Shown here: positions 8,813 to 16,136 of the stretch, piece after piece
Layout: every line of letters begins with the position of its first letter
How positions within the stretch are numbered: position 1 is the stretch's first letter
From: Paenibacillus sp. SZ31
Lineage (GTDB): Bacteria; Bacillota; Bacilli; Paenibacillales; Paenibacillaceae
Assembly (NCBI RefSeq): GCF_012912005.1
Contig: NZ_JABBEA010000014.1
Span: 1 to 64,000 of the forward strand
DNA: 64,000 nucleotides
Reading direction: 5' to 3'
Program-made: the position numbers and the translations under genes
The notes under the pieces: model-generated
Told to the model about the DNA's origin: nothing
The model's input: only the letters and a program-made list of their open reading frames with translations
The model's database searches: none

Positions 8813-8893
8813 ATGAGAAACATGCAAAGCAGAAGCAAGAATAAGAGTAAGAGCAAGAGTAAGAGACACAACAAAGAAACGAATCGGCCATAA
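8813..8893 (+). other. Purine-rich hexamer tract with a 26-codon reading frame
   Basis: Between hisG and hisD lies an almost pure purine stretch built of repeated AAGAGT/AAGAGC hexamers (about 8833-8870). An ATG at 8813 opens a 26-codon frame for a very basic peptide (containing SRSKNKSKSKSKRHNK) ending at TAA 8893. The ribosome binding site is weak (GGAAA). Whether it is translated is unknown; it may simply be a repeat expansion in an operon gap. Confidence 0.25.
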
Positions 8894-8930
8894 TTAGGCA
8901 GGCATTACAGAGGATGAGGAGGTTGTACGT

Positions 8931-10235
8931 ATGAAAATTGTACCTGCACGGGAGTTTGATCTGAAGCGGGAAGTGGAGTATGGCACGCCGGAGCAAAATG
9001 AAACGGTACGGCGTATTGTCAGCGACATTCGCCGTGAGGGTGATACGGCACTGCTGCGTTACACGGAGCAGCTGGACCGCACGAAGCTGACGGCCGCGGA
9101 ATTGCGCGTGCCGCAGGAAGAGCTGCAGGCGGCTTATGCAGCCGTGGAGCCATCCTTTGTGACGGCGATTCGGCAAGCCGCCGCCAACATTCGTGCGTTT
9201 CACGAGAAACAGAAACGCAACTCGTGGATGGATTGGCAGCCGGACGGCAGCCTGCTGGGCCAGGTCATCCGACCGCTGAAGCGGGTCGGCGTCTATGTAC
9301 CTGGCGGCAAAGCAGCGTATCCATCGTCTGTGCTGATGAATGTGATTCCGGCACAAGTGGCAGGCGTGCCGGAGATTGTTCTCGTGACGCCGCCGTCTAC
9401 GAATGGTGGCGAAGGTATTAACCCGTACATCCTCGTTGCTGCTGCGGAAGCAGGCGTGAGCGAGATGTACCGGGTTGGCGGCGCTCAAGCTATCGCCGCC
9501 CTGGCTTACGGCACGGAGAGTATTGCACCGGTCGACAAGATCTGTGGACCGGGCAATATTTACGTGGCGCTCGCGAAGCGCGAGGTGTACGGTGCGGTCG
9601 ATATCGACAGTATCGCCGGGCCGAGTGAGATTGTGGTGCTCGCCGATGATACGGCGAATCCAGTGTACGTCGCCGCCGACCTGTTGTCGCAGGCGGAACA
9701 TGACGAGATGGCATCGGCCATTCTCGTCACGAATTCGACCACGCTGGCGGAAGCCGTGCAGGGCGAAGTGCAGCGGCAGCTTGAAGTGCTGCCGCGGCGT
9801 GATATCGCTGCTGCTTCCGTGGAGCAGTATGGCGCGATTATTGTGGTCGATTCCATCGATGAAGGGATCGACGTGGTGAACCGGCTCGCACCGGAGCATC
9901 TGGAGATCATGGTGCAGGAGCCGATGGCTTACGCTGGCCGGATCGAGAATGCTGGTGCGATCTTCCTCGGCCCATACAGCTCGGAGCCGGTAGGGGATTA
10001 CTTTGCCGGACCGAATCATATTATTCCGACCAATGGCACAGCGCGATTTAGTTCACCGGTGGACGTGGATGATTTTATCAAGAAGTCGAGTCTGATCTAT
10101 TATAGTAAAGAAGCGCTGCTGCAGAACGGAGCGGCTATTATAGAGTTGGCCCGCCATGAGGGTCTTGAGGGACATGCCCGTGCAATCGCTGTACGGTTAG
10201 AACAGGAAGGAAAGGCGGAATCGGACAATGGATAA
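8931..10235 (+). CDS. hisD: Histidinol dehydrogenase
   Basis: A 434-residue NAD-dependent zinc enzyme that performs the last two oxidations, L-histidinol to L-histidine. Family motifs are visible: GVYVPGGKAAYPSSVLMN, SIAGPSEIVVLAD, the metal-site region QAEHDEMA, and APEHLEIM. The start is ATG 8931 with GAGGATGAGGAGG upstream. The first 900 bases are clearly richer in G+C than hisG or hisB on either side, which also opens a long meaningless frame on the other strand. The 3' end overlaps hisB by 8 bases. Confidence 0.96.
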   Translation: MKIVPAREFDLKREVEYGTPEQNETVRRIVSDIRREGDTALLRYTEQLDRTKLTAAELRVPQEELQAAYAAVEPSFVTAIRQAAANIRAFHEKQKRNSWMDWQPDGSLLGQVIRPLKRVGVYVPGGKAAYPSSVLMNVIPAQVAGVPEIVLVTPPSTNGGEGINPYILVAAAEAGVSEMYRVGGAQAIAALAYGTESIAPVDKICGPGNIYVALAKREVYGAVDIDSIAGPSEIVVLADDTANPVYVAADLLSQAEHDEMASAILVTNSTTLAEAVQGEVQRQLEVLPRRDIAAASVEQYGAIIVVDSIDEGIDVVNRLAPEHLEIMVQEPMAYAGRIENAGAIFLGPYSSEPVGDYFAGPNHIIPTNGTARFSSPVDVDDFIKKSSLIYYSKEALLQNGAAIIELARHEGLEGHARAIAVRLEQEGKAESDNG

Positions 10236-10857
10236 GCAAAATAATGGTGTTGAACTTGAAAACAAAGGTGCAGTGCGCCAAGCAGAGGTTGACCGCAAAA
10301 CAAACGAGACCAATATCCAATTGGCCTTTAATGTAGATGGAACAGGACAATCCACGATTGAAACGGATGTACCTTTCCTGAATCATATGCTGGATCTGTT
10401 CACAAAGCACGGACAATTCGACCTGAACGTGCAGGCCCGCGGAGATATTGATATCGACGATCATCACACGGTTGAAGACATCGGAATCTGTCTTGGACAG
10501 ACGTTGAGAGAAGCGTTGGGTGACAAACGCGGTATTAAGCGTTACGCCAGTGTTTTTGTGCCGATGGACGAGGCGCTAGCTCAGGTCATTATTGATGTGA
10601 GTAATCGACCTCACTTTGAATACCGTGCAGAATACCCTTCCCAACAGGTTGGCAGCTTCTCCACAGAGCTGGTACATGAATTCCTGTGGAAATTGGCACT
10701 GGAAGCTCGGATTACGTTGCATGTCATTGTTCATTATGGCCAGAACACGCACCACATGATTGAAGCGATCTTTAAGGCGTTAGGACGTGCACTGGATGAA
10801 GCAACGATGATTGATCCACGTGTAACGGGTGTGCCTTCCACGAAGGGAGTGCTGTAG
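10228..10857 (+). CDS. hisB: Imidazoleglycerol-phosphate dehydratase
   Basis: A 209-residue dehydratase converting imidazole glycerol phosphate to imidazole acetol phosphate. Metal-ligand motifs typical of HisB are present: FLNHMLDLF, DDHHTVEDIG, and near the C-terminus NTHHMIEAIFKALGRAL. An N-terminal extension of about 15 residues precedes the usual start of the domain. It overlaps hisD by 8 bases and ends 3 bases before hisH, so coupling is likely. It is the monofunctional form without a histidinol-phosphatase domain; that step is supplied by hisJ. Confidence 0.95.
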   Translation: MDKQNNGVELENKGAVRQAEVDRKTNETNIQLAFNVDGTGQSTIETDVPFLNHMLDLFTKHGQFDLNVQARGDIDIDDHHTVEDIGICLGQTLREALGDKRGIKRYASVFVPMDEALAQVIIDVSNRPHFEYRAEYPSQQVGSFSTELVHEFLWKLALEARITLHVIVHYGQNTHHMIEAIFKALGRALDEATMIDPRVTGVPSTKGVL

Positions 10858-10860
10858 ACG

Positions 10861-11487
10861 ATGGCGATTGCAATTGTCGATTACGGTATGGGGAACCTGC
10901 ACAGCGTCGGCAAAGCGGTCGAACGTCTTGGCTACGAAGCGCTGGTCACGGGTGACCGGGAAGAGATTTTGGGCGCAGATGGTGTCATTTTGCCAGGCGT
11001 AGGTGCTTTTGGTGATGCGATGGTTCATCTGCGGGAGAGTGGATTGGATACGGTGGTGAAGGAAGCTGCTGCCGGGTCCAAACCACTGCTCGGTATCTGT
11101 CTGGGCATGCAATTGTTGTTCAGCTCAAGTGAAGAGCATGGAGAGAATGAGGGACTGGATATTTTGCCAGGTAAAGTGGTGCGATTCGCACCAGGAGAAC
11201 TGAAGGTTCCTCACATGGGTTGGAACCGTTTGGAATTCCTGCAAGCCGAAAACCCGCTATTTACGGGTCTTGAGGCAGGTCATGTCTATTTTGTCCATTC
11301 TTATCATGCGCTTACTGAAAACAGGGACGATCTGCTGGCAGTGACGGATTACGGACGTCCGGTTACAGCCATTGTAGGCAGAGGATCGAACTTCGGTATG
11401 CAATTCCACCCGGAAAAAAGCGGCGAGCTTGGTATGAAGCTACTCGGCAACTTTCTGGCTCTGACAGGATCGGTTGTACAAAGGTAA
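10861..11487 (+). CDS. hisH: Imidazole glycerol phosphate synthase, glutaminase subunit
   Basis: A 208-residue class I glutamine amidotransferase that passes ammonia to HisF. The nucleophile is Cys80 in GICLGMQ, and His183/Glu185 in MQFHPEKS complete the triad. The N-terminus IAIVDYGMGNLHSV is typical. The partner hisF lies two genes downstream in the same operon. Confidence 0.95.
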   Translation: MAIAIVDYGMGNLHSVGKAVERLGYEALVTGDREEILGADGVILPGVGAFGDAMVHLRESGLDTVVKEAAAGSKPLLGICLGMQLLFSSSEEHGENEGLDILPGKVVRFAPGELKVPHMGWNRLEFLQAENPLFTGLEAGHVYFVHSYHALTENRDDLLAVTDYGRPVTAIVGRGSNFGMQFHPEKSGELGMKLLGNFLALTGSVVQR

Positions 11488-11549
11488 AACATCATCTCTT
11501 TTTAACTACAGAAAGCGTACAAATCTAATCAATATTCAGGAGGCCTTGT

Positions 11550-12284
11550 ATGTCATCTTTTATCCTATATCCGGCGATTGATATCCGGGACGGCAAATGT
11601 GTAAGACTGGTGCAGGGAGATTATAATCAGGAGACCGTGTATAACGATGACCCGGTTCAAGTGGCTTTATCCTGGGAGAAGCAAGGCGGTACATACGTCC
11701 ATCTGGTGGATCTGGATGGTGCCAAAGCAGGACATCCTGTTAACGATGAGCTGATCGGACGGATTGCCTCGGCGGTAAACGTACCCGTTCAGGTTGGTGG
11801 CGGACTTCGTACGGTAGCGGATGTAGAGCGTTTGCTGGGTCTGGGTGTTAGCCGGCTCATCATTGGAACAGCAGCGATTGAAGATCGTGCTTTTACAGAG
11901 GAAGTACTGGGACGTTACGGCGACAAAGTGGCCATTGGTATCGACGCTCGAAATGGTTACGTAGCAACTCGCGGATGGCTTGAAACATCGGAAGTACAGG
12001 CAGAGGTGCTCGCGAAGGAACTGGCGGCATATGGCGCAGAAACGTTTATCTTTACGGATATATCCCGTGATGGCATGATGCAGGGTCCTAACGTAGAAGC
12101 GATTGTATCTCTTGCCAAGGCGAGCGGACGGACGGTTATTGCCTCTGGTGGTGTGAGTGTGATGGATGATCTGCTTCGTCTGAGTCGTCATGCGGATGAT
12201 GGTGTTGGTGGAGCGATCGTGGGTAAAGCGCTGTATACTGGGAGTATCGATCTGTCTGAAGCAGTACGTGCGGTAAACAAGTAA
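11550..12284 (+). CDS. hisA: ProFAR isomerase (HisA)
   Basis: A 244-residue TIM barrel that isomerises ProFAR to PRFAR. The catalytic Asp11 in YPAIDIRDGKCVRL and the second Asp in FTDISRDGMMQGPN are visible, as is the phosphate-binding VIASGGVS. AGGAGG lies 7-8 bases before ATG 11550. It is homologous to hisF, which follows 30 bases later. Confidence 0.95.
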   Translation: MSSFILYPAIDIRDGKCVRLVQGDYNQETVYNDDPVQVALSWEKQGGTYVHLVDLDGAKAGHPVNDELIGRIASAVNVPVQVGGGLRTVADVERLLGLGVSRLIIGTAAIEDRAFTEEVLGRYGDKVAIGIDARNGYVATRGWLETSEVQAEVLAKELAAYGAETFIFTDISRDGMMQGPNVEAIVSLAKASGRTVIASGGVSVMDDLLRLSRHADDGVGGAIVGKALYTGSIDLSEAVRAVNK

Positions 12285-12314
12285 AGGATATTCGGGTAGA
12301 GAGGAAGAGGTAGC

Positions 12315-13076
12315 ATGCTGGCAAAAAGAATCATCCCCTGTCTGGACGTGAAGGACGGCCGGGTCGTCAAAGGCGTCAACTTCGTTAATCTCCGCGATGC
12401 GGGTGATCCGGTAGAGCTGGCGGCGCTATATGACCGCGAGGGCGCGGACGAATTGGTCTTTCTCGATATCTCCGCTTCAGTGGAAGGTCGCGAAACGATG
12501 GAAGAAGTCGTGCGGCAGACAGCAGGCGAGATCGCTATTCCCTTTACGGTAGGTGGTGGCATCTCCAAGGTGGAGGACATGAAGCGTATTCTCCGTGCAG
12601 GAGCGGATAAAATCGCAGTGAATACAGCCGCGGTACTTAATCCGCAGTTGATTGCAGATGGTGCACGTCGCTTTGGCTCGCAGTGTATCGTCGTAGCGAT
12701 CGATGCCAAGTATAATGAAGCTTGGGGCGAGTGGGAGGTCTACACGCATGGTGGACGAAAACCCTCTGGGATCAAGGCATTGGAATGGGTTAAACAGGCA
12801 GAGAGCTTGGGCGCGGGAGAAATTCTGCTGACAAGTATGGATGCAGACGGAACGAAAGACGGCTTCGATCTGAAGCTGACGGCAGCGGTATCCGAATCTG
12901 TGCGTATTCCGGTCATCGCATCGGGCGGTGCGGGCAAGGAATCTCATTTCTATGATGTATTCACCACAGGCAAAGCGGATGCAGGTCTGGCCGCAACAAT
13001 TTTCCATTACAAAGAAATCGCCGTACCGGCGCTAAAACAACATTTGAGAGAACAAGGGGTGGAGATCCGTGACTAA
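12315..13076 (+). CDS. hisF: Imidazole glycerol phosphate synthase, cyclase subunit
   Basis: A 253-residue TIM barrel that closes the imidazole ring and releases AICAR. Catalytic Asp11 (CLDVKDGRVVKGV) and Asp130 (VAIDAK) are both present, with phosphate loops FTVGGGI and IASGGAGK. A GAGGAAGAGG site precedes the ATG. The end overlaps hisIE by 8 bases. Confidence 0.96.
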   Translation: MLAKRIIPCLDVKDGRVVKGVNFVNLRDAGDPVELAALYDREGADELVFLDISASVEGRETMEEVVRQTAGEIAIPFTVGGGISKVEDMKRILRAGADKIAVNTAAVLNPQLIADGARRFGSQCIVVAIDAKYNEAWGEWEVYTHGGRKPSGIKALEWVKQAESLGAGEILLTSMDADGTKDGFDLKLTAAVSESVRIPVIASGGAGKESHFYDVFTTGKADAGLAATIFHYKEIAVPALKQHLREQGVEIRD

Positions 13077-13797
13077 AGTGAGCGATGAAATCAAGGAACA
13101 GCTGTCCTTGGAGCAGGTTGTGGAACACATTCGTTGGAGTGATGGTTTGGTTCCTGCCATTGTGCAGGATGTGAATACTCGTGAAGTTTTAATGATGGCT
13201 TATATGAATCGTGAATCCCTGAAGTTGTCGCTGGAATCCGGTGAGACCTGGTTCTGGTCACGTTCTCGTCAGGAGTTGTGGCATAAAGGGGCAACATCCG
13301 GCAACGTGCAGACGATTACTTCCCTGAAATATGATTGTGACGGCGATACCTTATTGGTTGAGGTCAAACCAAATGGTCCTGCTTGCCATACAGGTGCGGT
13401 AACTTGTTTCCATAATGAAATTATTGGTTTGCCAGAGAAATCAGGAGACGAGACTTCAGATGGAGCGGATGCCGTTGCTGCAAATTCAAGTTCCGAAAGC
13501 CGCTTCGAGGTATTGGCTGAGCTTGAATCCGTTATTGCAGAACGTGAACGTGAGCGCCCTGAGGGTGCATATACAACGTATTTGTTCGATAAAGGTGTAG
13601 ATAAAATACTGAAAAAAATCGGTGAAGAAGCGTCCGAGACGATTATTGCCGCCAAAAATAAAGATAATGACGAGCTTCGTCTGGAAGTCAGTGACCTAAT
13701 GTATCACCTGCTCGTCCTGTTACAAGAGCGCAAGTTGCCGCTGGACGACATTATGTCAGAGCTGAGCCGCCGTCATGAACGGCCTCGCCGCGATTAG
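13069..13797 (+). CDS. hisIE: Phosphoribosyl-AMP cyclohydrolase / phosphoribosyl-ATP pyrophosphatase fusion
   Basis: A 242-residue bifunctional enzyme. The HisI half (about 15-125) shows MAYMNRESL, the WHKGATSGN motif and the zinc cysteines of CDGDTLLVEVKPNGPACH. A polar linker of about 20 residues leads to the HisE half (about 145-240) with EEASETIIAAKN. The start is GTG 13069, with AAGGGGTGGAG just upstream inside hisF. It carries out steps two and three of the pathway. hisJ follows 12 bases later. Confidence 0.93.
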   Translation: MTKVSDEIKEQLSLEQVVEHIRWSDGLVPAIVQDVNTREVLMMAYMNRESLKLSLESGETWFWSRSRQELWHKGATSGNVQTITSLKYDCDGDTLLVEVKPNGPACHTGAVTCFHNEIIGLPEKSGDETSDGADAVAANSSSESRFEVLAELESVIAERERERPEGAYTTYLFDKGVDKILKKIGEEASETIIAAKNKDNDELRLEVSDLMYHLLVLLQERKLPLDDIMSELSRRHERPRRD

Positions 13798-13809
13798 GAG
13801 GCGAGTTAC

Positions 13810-14634
13810 GTGCGTATAGACTATCATACACACCATGAGCGGTGTGGACATGCCGTTGGCAAACTGGAAGAGTATGTGCAGCGTGGTGTGGAGATCGGAC
13901 TATCCCAGATTGGATTGTCCGATCACATGCCCTTGTTGCATGTCGATCCGGCTCAATATTATCCGGAAATGGCTATGCCTATGGATGAACTGCCGCGTTA
14001 CGTGGAGGAGTGTTTCTCCCTGAAAGAACGTTACCGTGGACAGATTGACGTACGTGTTGGTCTGGAAGGTGACTATATTGAAGGCTGGGAAACAGAGATC
14101 CGTGCAATCATTGAGCGTTATCCATGGGATTATGTGATTGGCTCCGTTCATTTCCTTGGGGAATGGGATATTACAGACTTCCGCCAGACCCATCACTGGG
14201 AGGGCAAAGACGTCCTTGAAGTATATCGTCAGTACTATGATGCCGTAAGCAAGGCAGCAGCAACGGGCATGTACGATATTATGGGACATGCAGATGTTAT
14301 TAAACGGTTTGGATTTGTTCCTTCAGCGGAGCAGACAGAAGAACGTATTACATTGGAGAACGCAGCTCTGCAGGCTATTGCCAAAAGTGGCTGCGCCATG
14401 GAGCTGAATGCTTCCGGATTGTCCAAGCCTTGTGCCGAGATGTTCCCGAGTCGCAGAATGCTGACAGAAGCTATTCGCTTGGGTATTCCGTTAACCATGG
14501 GTTCTGATGCACATGACCCAATGAAACTGGGCGATTATTTGCCCGAAGCTGAAGCACTTTTACGTGAGTTGGGCTGTACAGAAGTCGCTGTTTTTGAAGG
14601 CCGTCATCGTTCTTTCATTCCTTTAAATGTATAA
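13810..14634 (+). CDS. hisJ: Histidinol-phosphatase, PHP family
   Basis: A 274-residue metallophosphatase that dephosphorylates histidinol phosphate, filling the step absent from the monofunctional HisB. PHP metal-binding motifs are visible: DYHTHHERCGHA at the N-terminus, GLSDHMPL, GHADVIKRF and GSDAHDP. The start codon is GTG 13810 with AGGAGGCGAG before it. It is the last his gene; the MITE-like element at 14679 follows. Confidence 0.92.
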   Translation: MRIDYHTHHERCGHAVGKLEEYVQRGVEIGLSQIGLSDHMPLLHVDPAQYYPEMAMPMDELPRYVEECFSLKERYRGQIDVRVGLEGDYIEGWETEIRAIIERYPWDYVIGSVHFLGEWDITDFRQTHHWEGKDVLEVYRQYYDAVSKAAATGMYDIMGHADVIKRFGFVPSAEQTEERITLENAALQAIAKSGCAMELNASGLSKPCAEMFPSRRMLTEAIRLGIPLTMGSDAHDPMKLGDYLPEAEALLRELGCTEVAVFEGRHRSFIPLNV

Positions 14635-14678
14635 GCCAGTGGAGTATAATGAGGGTAGGAAATAACCTTTTAAAGGTA

Positions 14679-14883
14679 GTTCAAAAAGTCCGCTTTTGAT
14701 TACGTAGGATGCCTAATGGCATCATCAGCATCGAAGCTGGAATTCAGCCGAAATGGGTGGATGCTTACGAAGTATGTTTCCTCTGGAAACATTGTAGTTG
14801 CTCACGTAGTTTTGCCTACGCTCCGCTACTCCATTTCTAGCTTTATTCCATCTTCTCGGTACTGAAAACCGGTCTTTTTGAAC
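14679..14883 (+). mobile_element. MITE-like palindromic repeat element
   Basis: A 205-bp non-coding element fills the gap between hisJ and prs. Its ends are 13-bp inverted repeats with one mismatch: GTTCAAAAAGTCC (14679-14691) and GGTCTTTTTGAAC (14871-14883). Inside, a further region near 14733-14757 pairs imperfectly with about 14830-14855 (GAAATGG against CCATTTC and flanks), so the whole can fold back. It encodes nothing and no clear target duplication was found. A non-autonomous element or a REP-like repeat is the best reading; copy number cannot be judged here. Confidence 0.55.
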
Positions 14884-14936
14884 ACTCACTTTTAGATAAG
14901 GGATTATATAGGGATTTCAACCCTCGGGAGGGCATT

Positions 14937-15884
14937 ATGCAGCATTCGTTACGTATTTTTTCCGGTTCATCGAACCCTAAGCTGGCAGAACAGGTATGTG
15001 ACAAGCTGGGAGTACAACTGGGCAAGATCAAGCTGTCCCGGTTCAAGAGCGGAGAAATTTACGTTCATTATGAAGAAACGATCCGTAATTGTGATGTGTT
15101 TCTGGTACAGTCGTTGTCTCATCCGATCAATGAGCTGTTTGTTGAGTTGCTTGTGATGATTGATGCCGCCAAGAGGGCTTCAGCGCGCACTGTGAACATC
15201 ATTGTTCCGTATTACGGCTATGCTCGTCAAGAGCGTAAATCCGCTCCTCGGGAGCCGATCTCGGCCAAGATGGTAGCAGATGTATTAACGACAGCTGGCG
15301 CCAATCGGGTCGTAACGATCGATCTGCATGCAGCGGCCATACAGGGATTCTTCAACATTCCGGTTGACCATATGACATCGCTGGATCTGATTAGTGACTA
15401 TCTGTTAAGCAAAGGCATTGAGAACCCTGTCGTGGTCTCCCCGGATGCGGGACGAGCATCGATGGCAGAGAAGCTGGCGAATCGTCTGGATTCTCCATTT
15501 GCCATTATGATCAAGAAACGTCCAAGCCATAATGAATCAGTGATTACCCATGTCATTGGTGATGTAGAGGGCCGGACACCCATTATTATTGAGGATCTGA
15601 TCGACACCGGAACAACGATTCTGAATGTCGTGGAAGGATTGAAGGAACGTGGGTCCAAAAATGTATATGTATGTGCAACACACGGATTGTTCTCGGATGG
15701 GGCAGTGAGTAAATTGAATCACCCGTCTATTGAAGAGGTGGTGGTTACGGACTCGATCGCACTGCCAGATGACCATCCTGAATGCTTCAAAGTATTACCC
15801 GTTGCGCCAATGCTGGCCCGCGCCGTACGTATTATTGTGGATGGTGGCTCCATGGCCACATTGTTTAAGGATTCCGGCATTTAG
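14937..15884 (+). CDS. prs: Ribose-phosphate pyrophosphokinase
   Basis: A 315-residue PRPP synthase (ribose 5-phosphate + ATP to PRPP + AMP). Motifs include RFKSGEIYVHYEETIR, the ATP-site PYYGYARQERKS, the divalent-metal segment TIDLHAAAIQGFF and the PRPP loop IIIEDLIDTGTT. Firmicutes usually carry a prs next to glmU. A copy directly after the his operon is likely a paralogue that supplies PRPP for HisG (inference from position). Start ATG 14937 is preceded by GGGAGGG. Confidence 0.9.
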   Translation: MQHSLRIFSGSSNPKLAEQVCDKLGVQLGKIKLSRFKSGEIYVHYEETIRNCDVFLVQSLSHPINELFVELLVMIDAAKRASARTVNIIVPYYGYARQERKSAPREPISAKMVADVLTTAGANRVVTIDLHAAAIQGFFNIPVDHMTSLDLISDYLLSKGIENPVVVSPDAGRASMAEKLANRLDSPFAIMIKKRPSHNESVITHVIGDVEGRTPIIIEDLIDTGTTILNVVEGLKERGSKNVYVCATHGLFSDGAVSKLNHPSIEEVVVTDSIALPDDHPECFKVLPVAPMLARAVRIIVDGGSMATLFKDSGI

Positions 15885-15922
15885 AGCATCGAGGATTTAA
15901 CGGTTTTACCAGATTAACTGAT

Positions 15923-15960
15923 CCGTGTCTGAGTTGTTATCTGCTCAGCACGGTTTTTTT
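15923..15960 (+). terminator. Terminator after prs
   Basis: CCGTG-T-CTGAG (15923-15933) pairs with CTCAG-CACGG (15944-15953) and runs into seven T. Confidence 0.88.
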
Positions 15961-16011
15961 GCTTTTGACTCTGTGAATTCAATTCTTGCTTTGCTGTTCA
16001 GAGGCTTGTGC

Positions 16012-16047
16012 TATAATAACATAAAATCAGTTATGATAGCGTTATCA
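16012..16047 (+). promoter_or_regulatory. Extended -10 promoter with a cre-like palindrome
   Basis: TATAAT at 16012-16017 is preceded by TGTGC, an extended -10, with only a weak -35. TGATAGCGTTATCA (16034-16047) is a perfect palindrome that matches the CcpA cre consensus TGWAARCGYTWNCW at 13 of 14 positions. It lies about 10-25 bases after the predicted start, a position for roadblock repression of the regulator gene downstream. Confidence 0.55.
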
Positions 16048-16136
16048 TATAGTATTCAGCCCTGAGGTGAGATGGATGCTGAACAGTAGAACCACGGCTG
16101 AGAACATTGGCATCGTGGAGTGAGGAGTGGGGTCTA

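Noticed and set aside
8793..10019. 408-codon minus-strand frame
   Set aside because: Shadow of G+C-rich hisD; no ribosome binding site or recognisable domain, and hisD is unmistakable.
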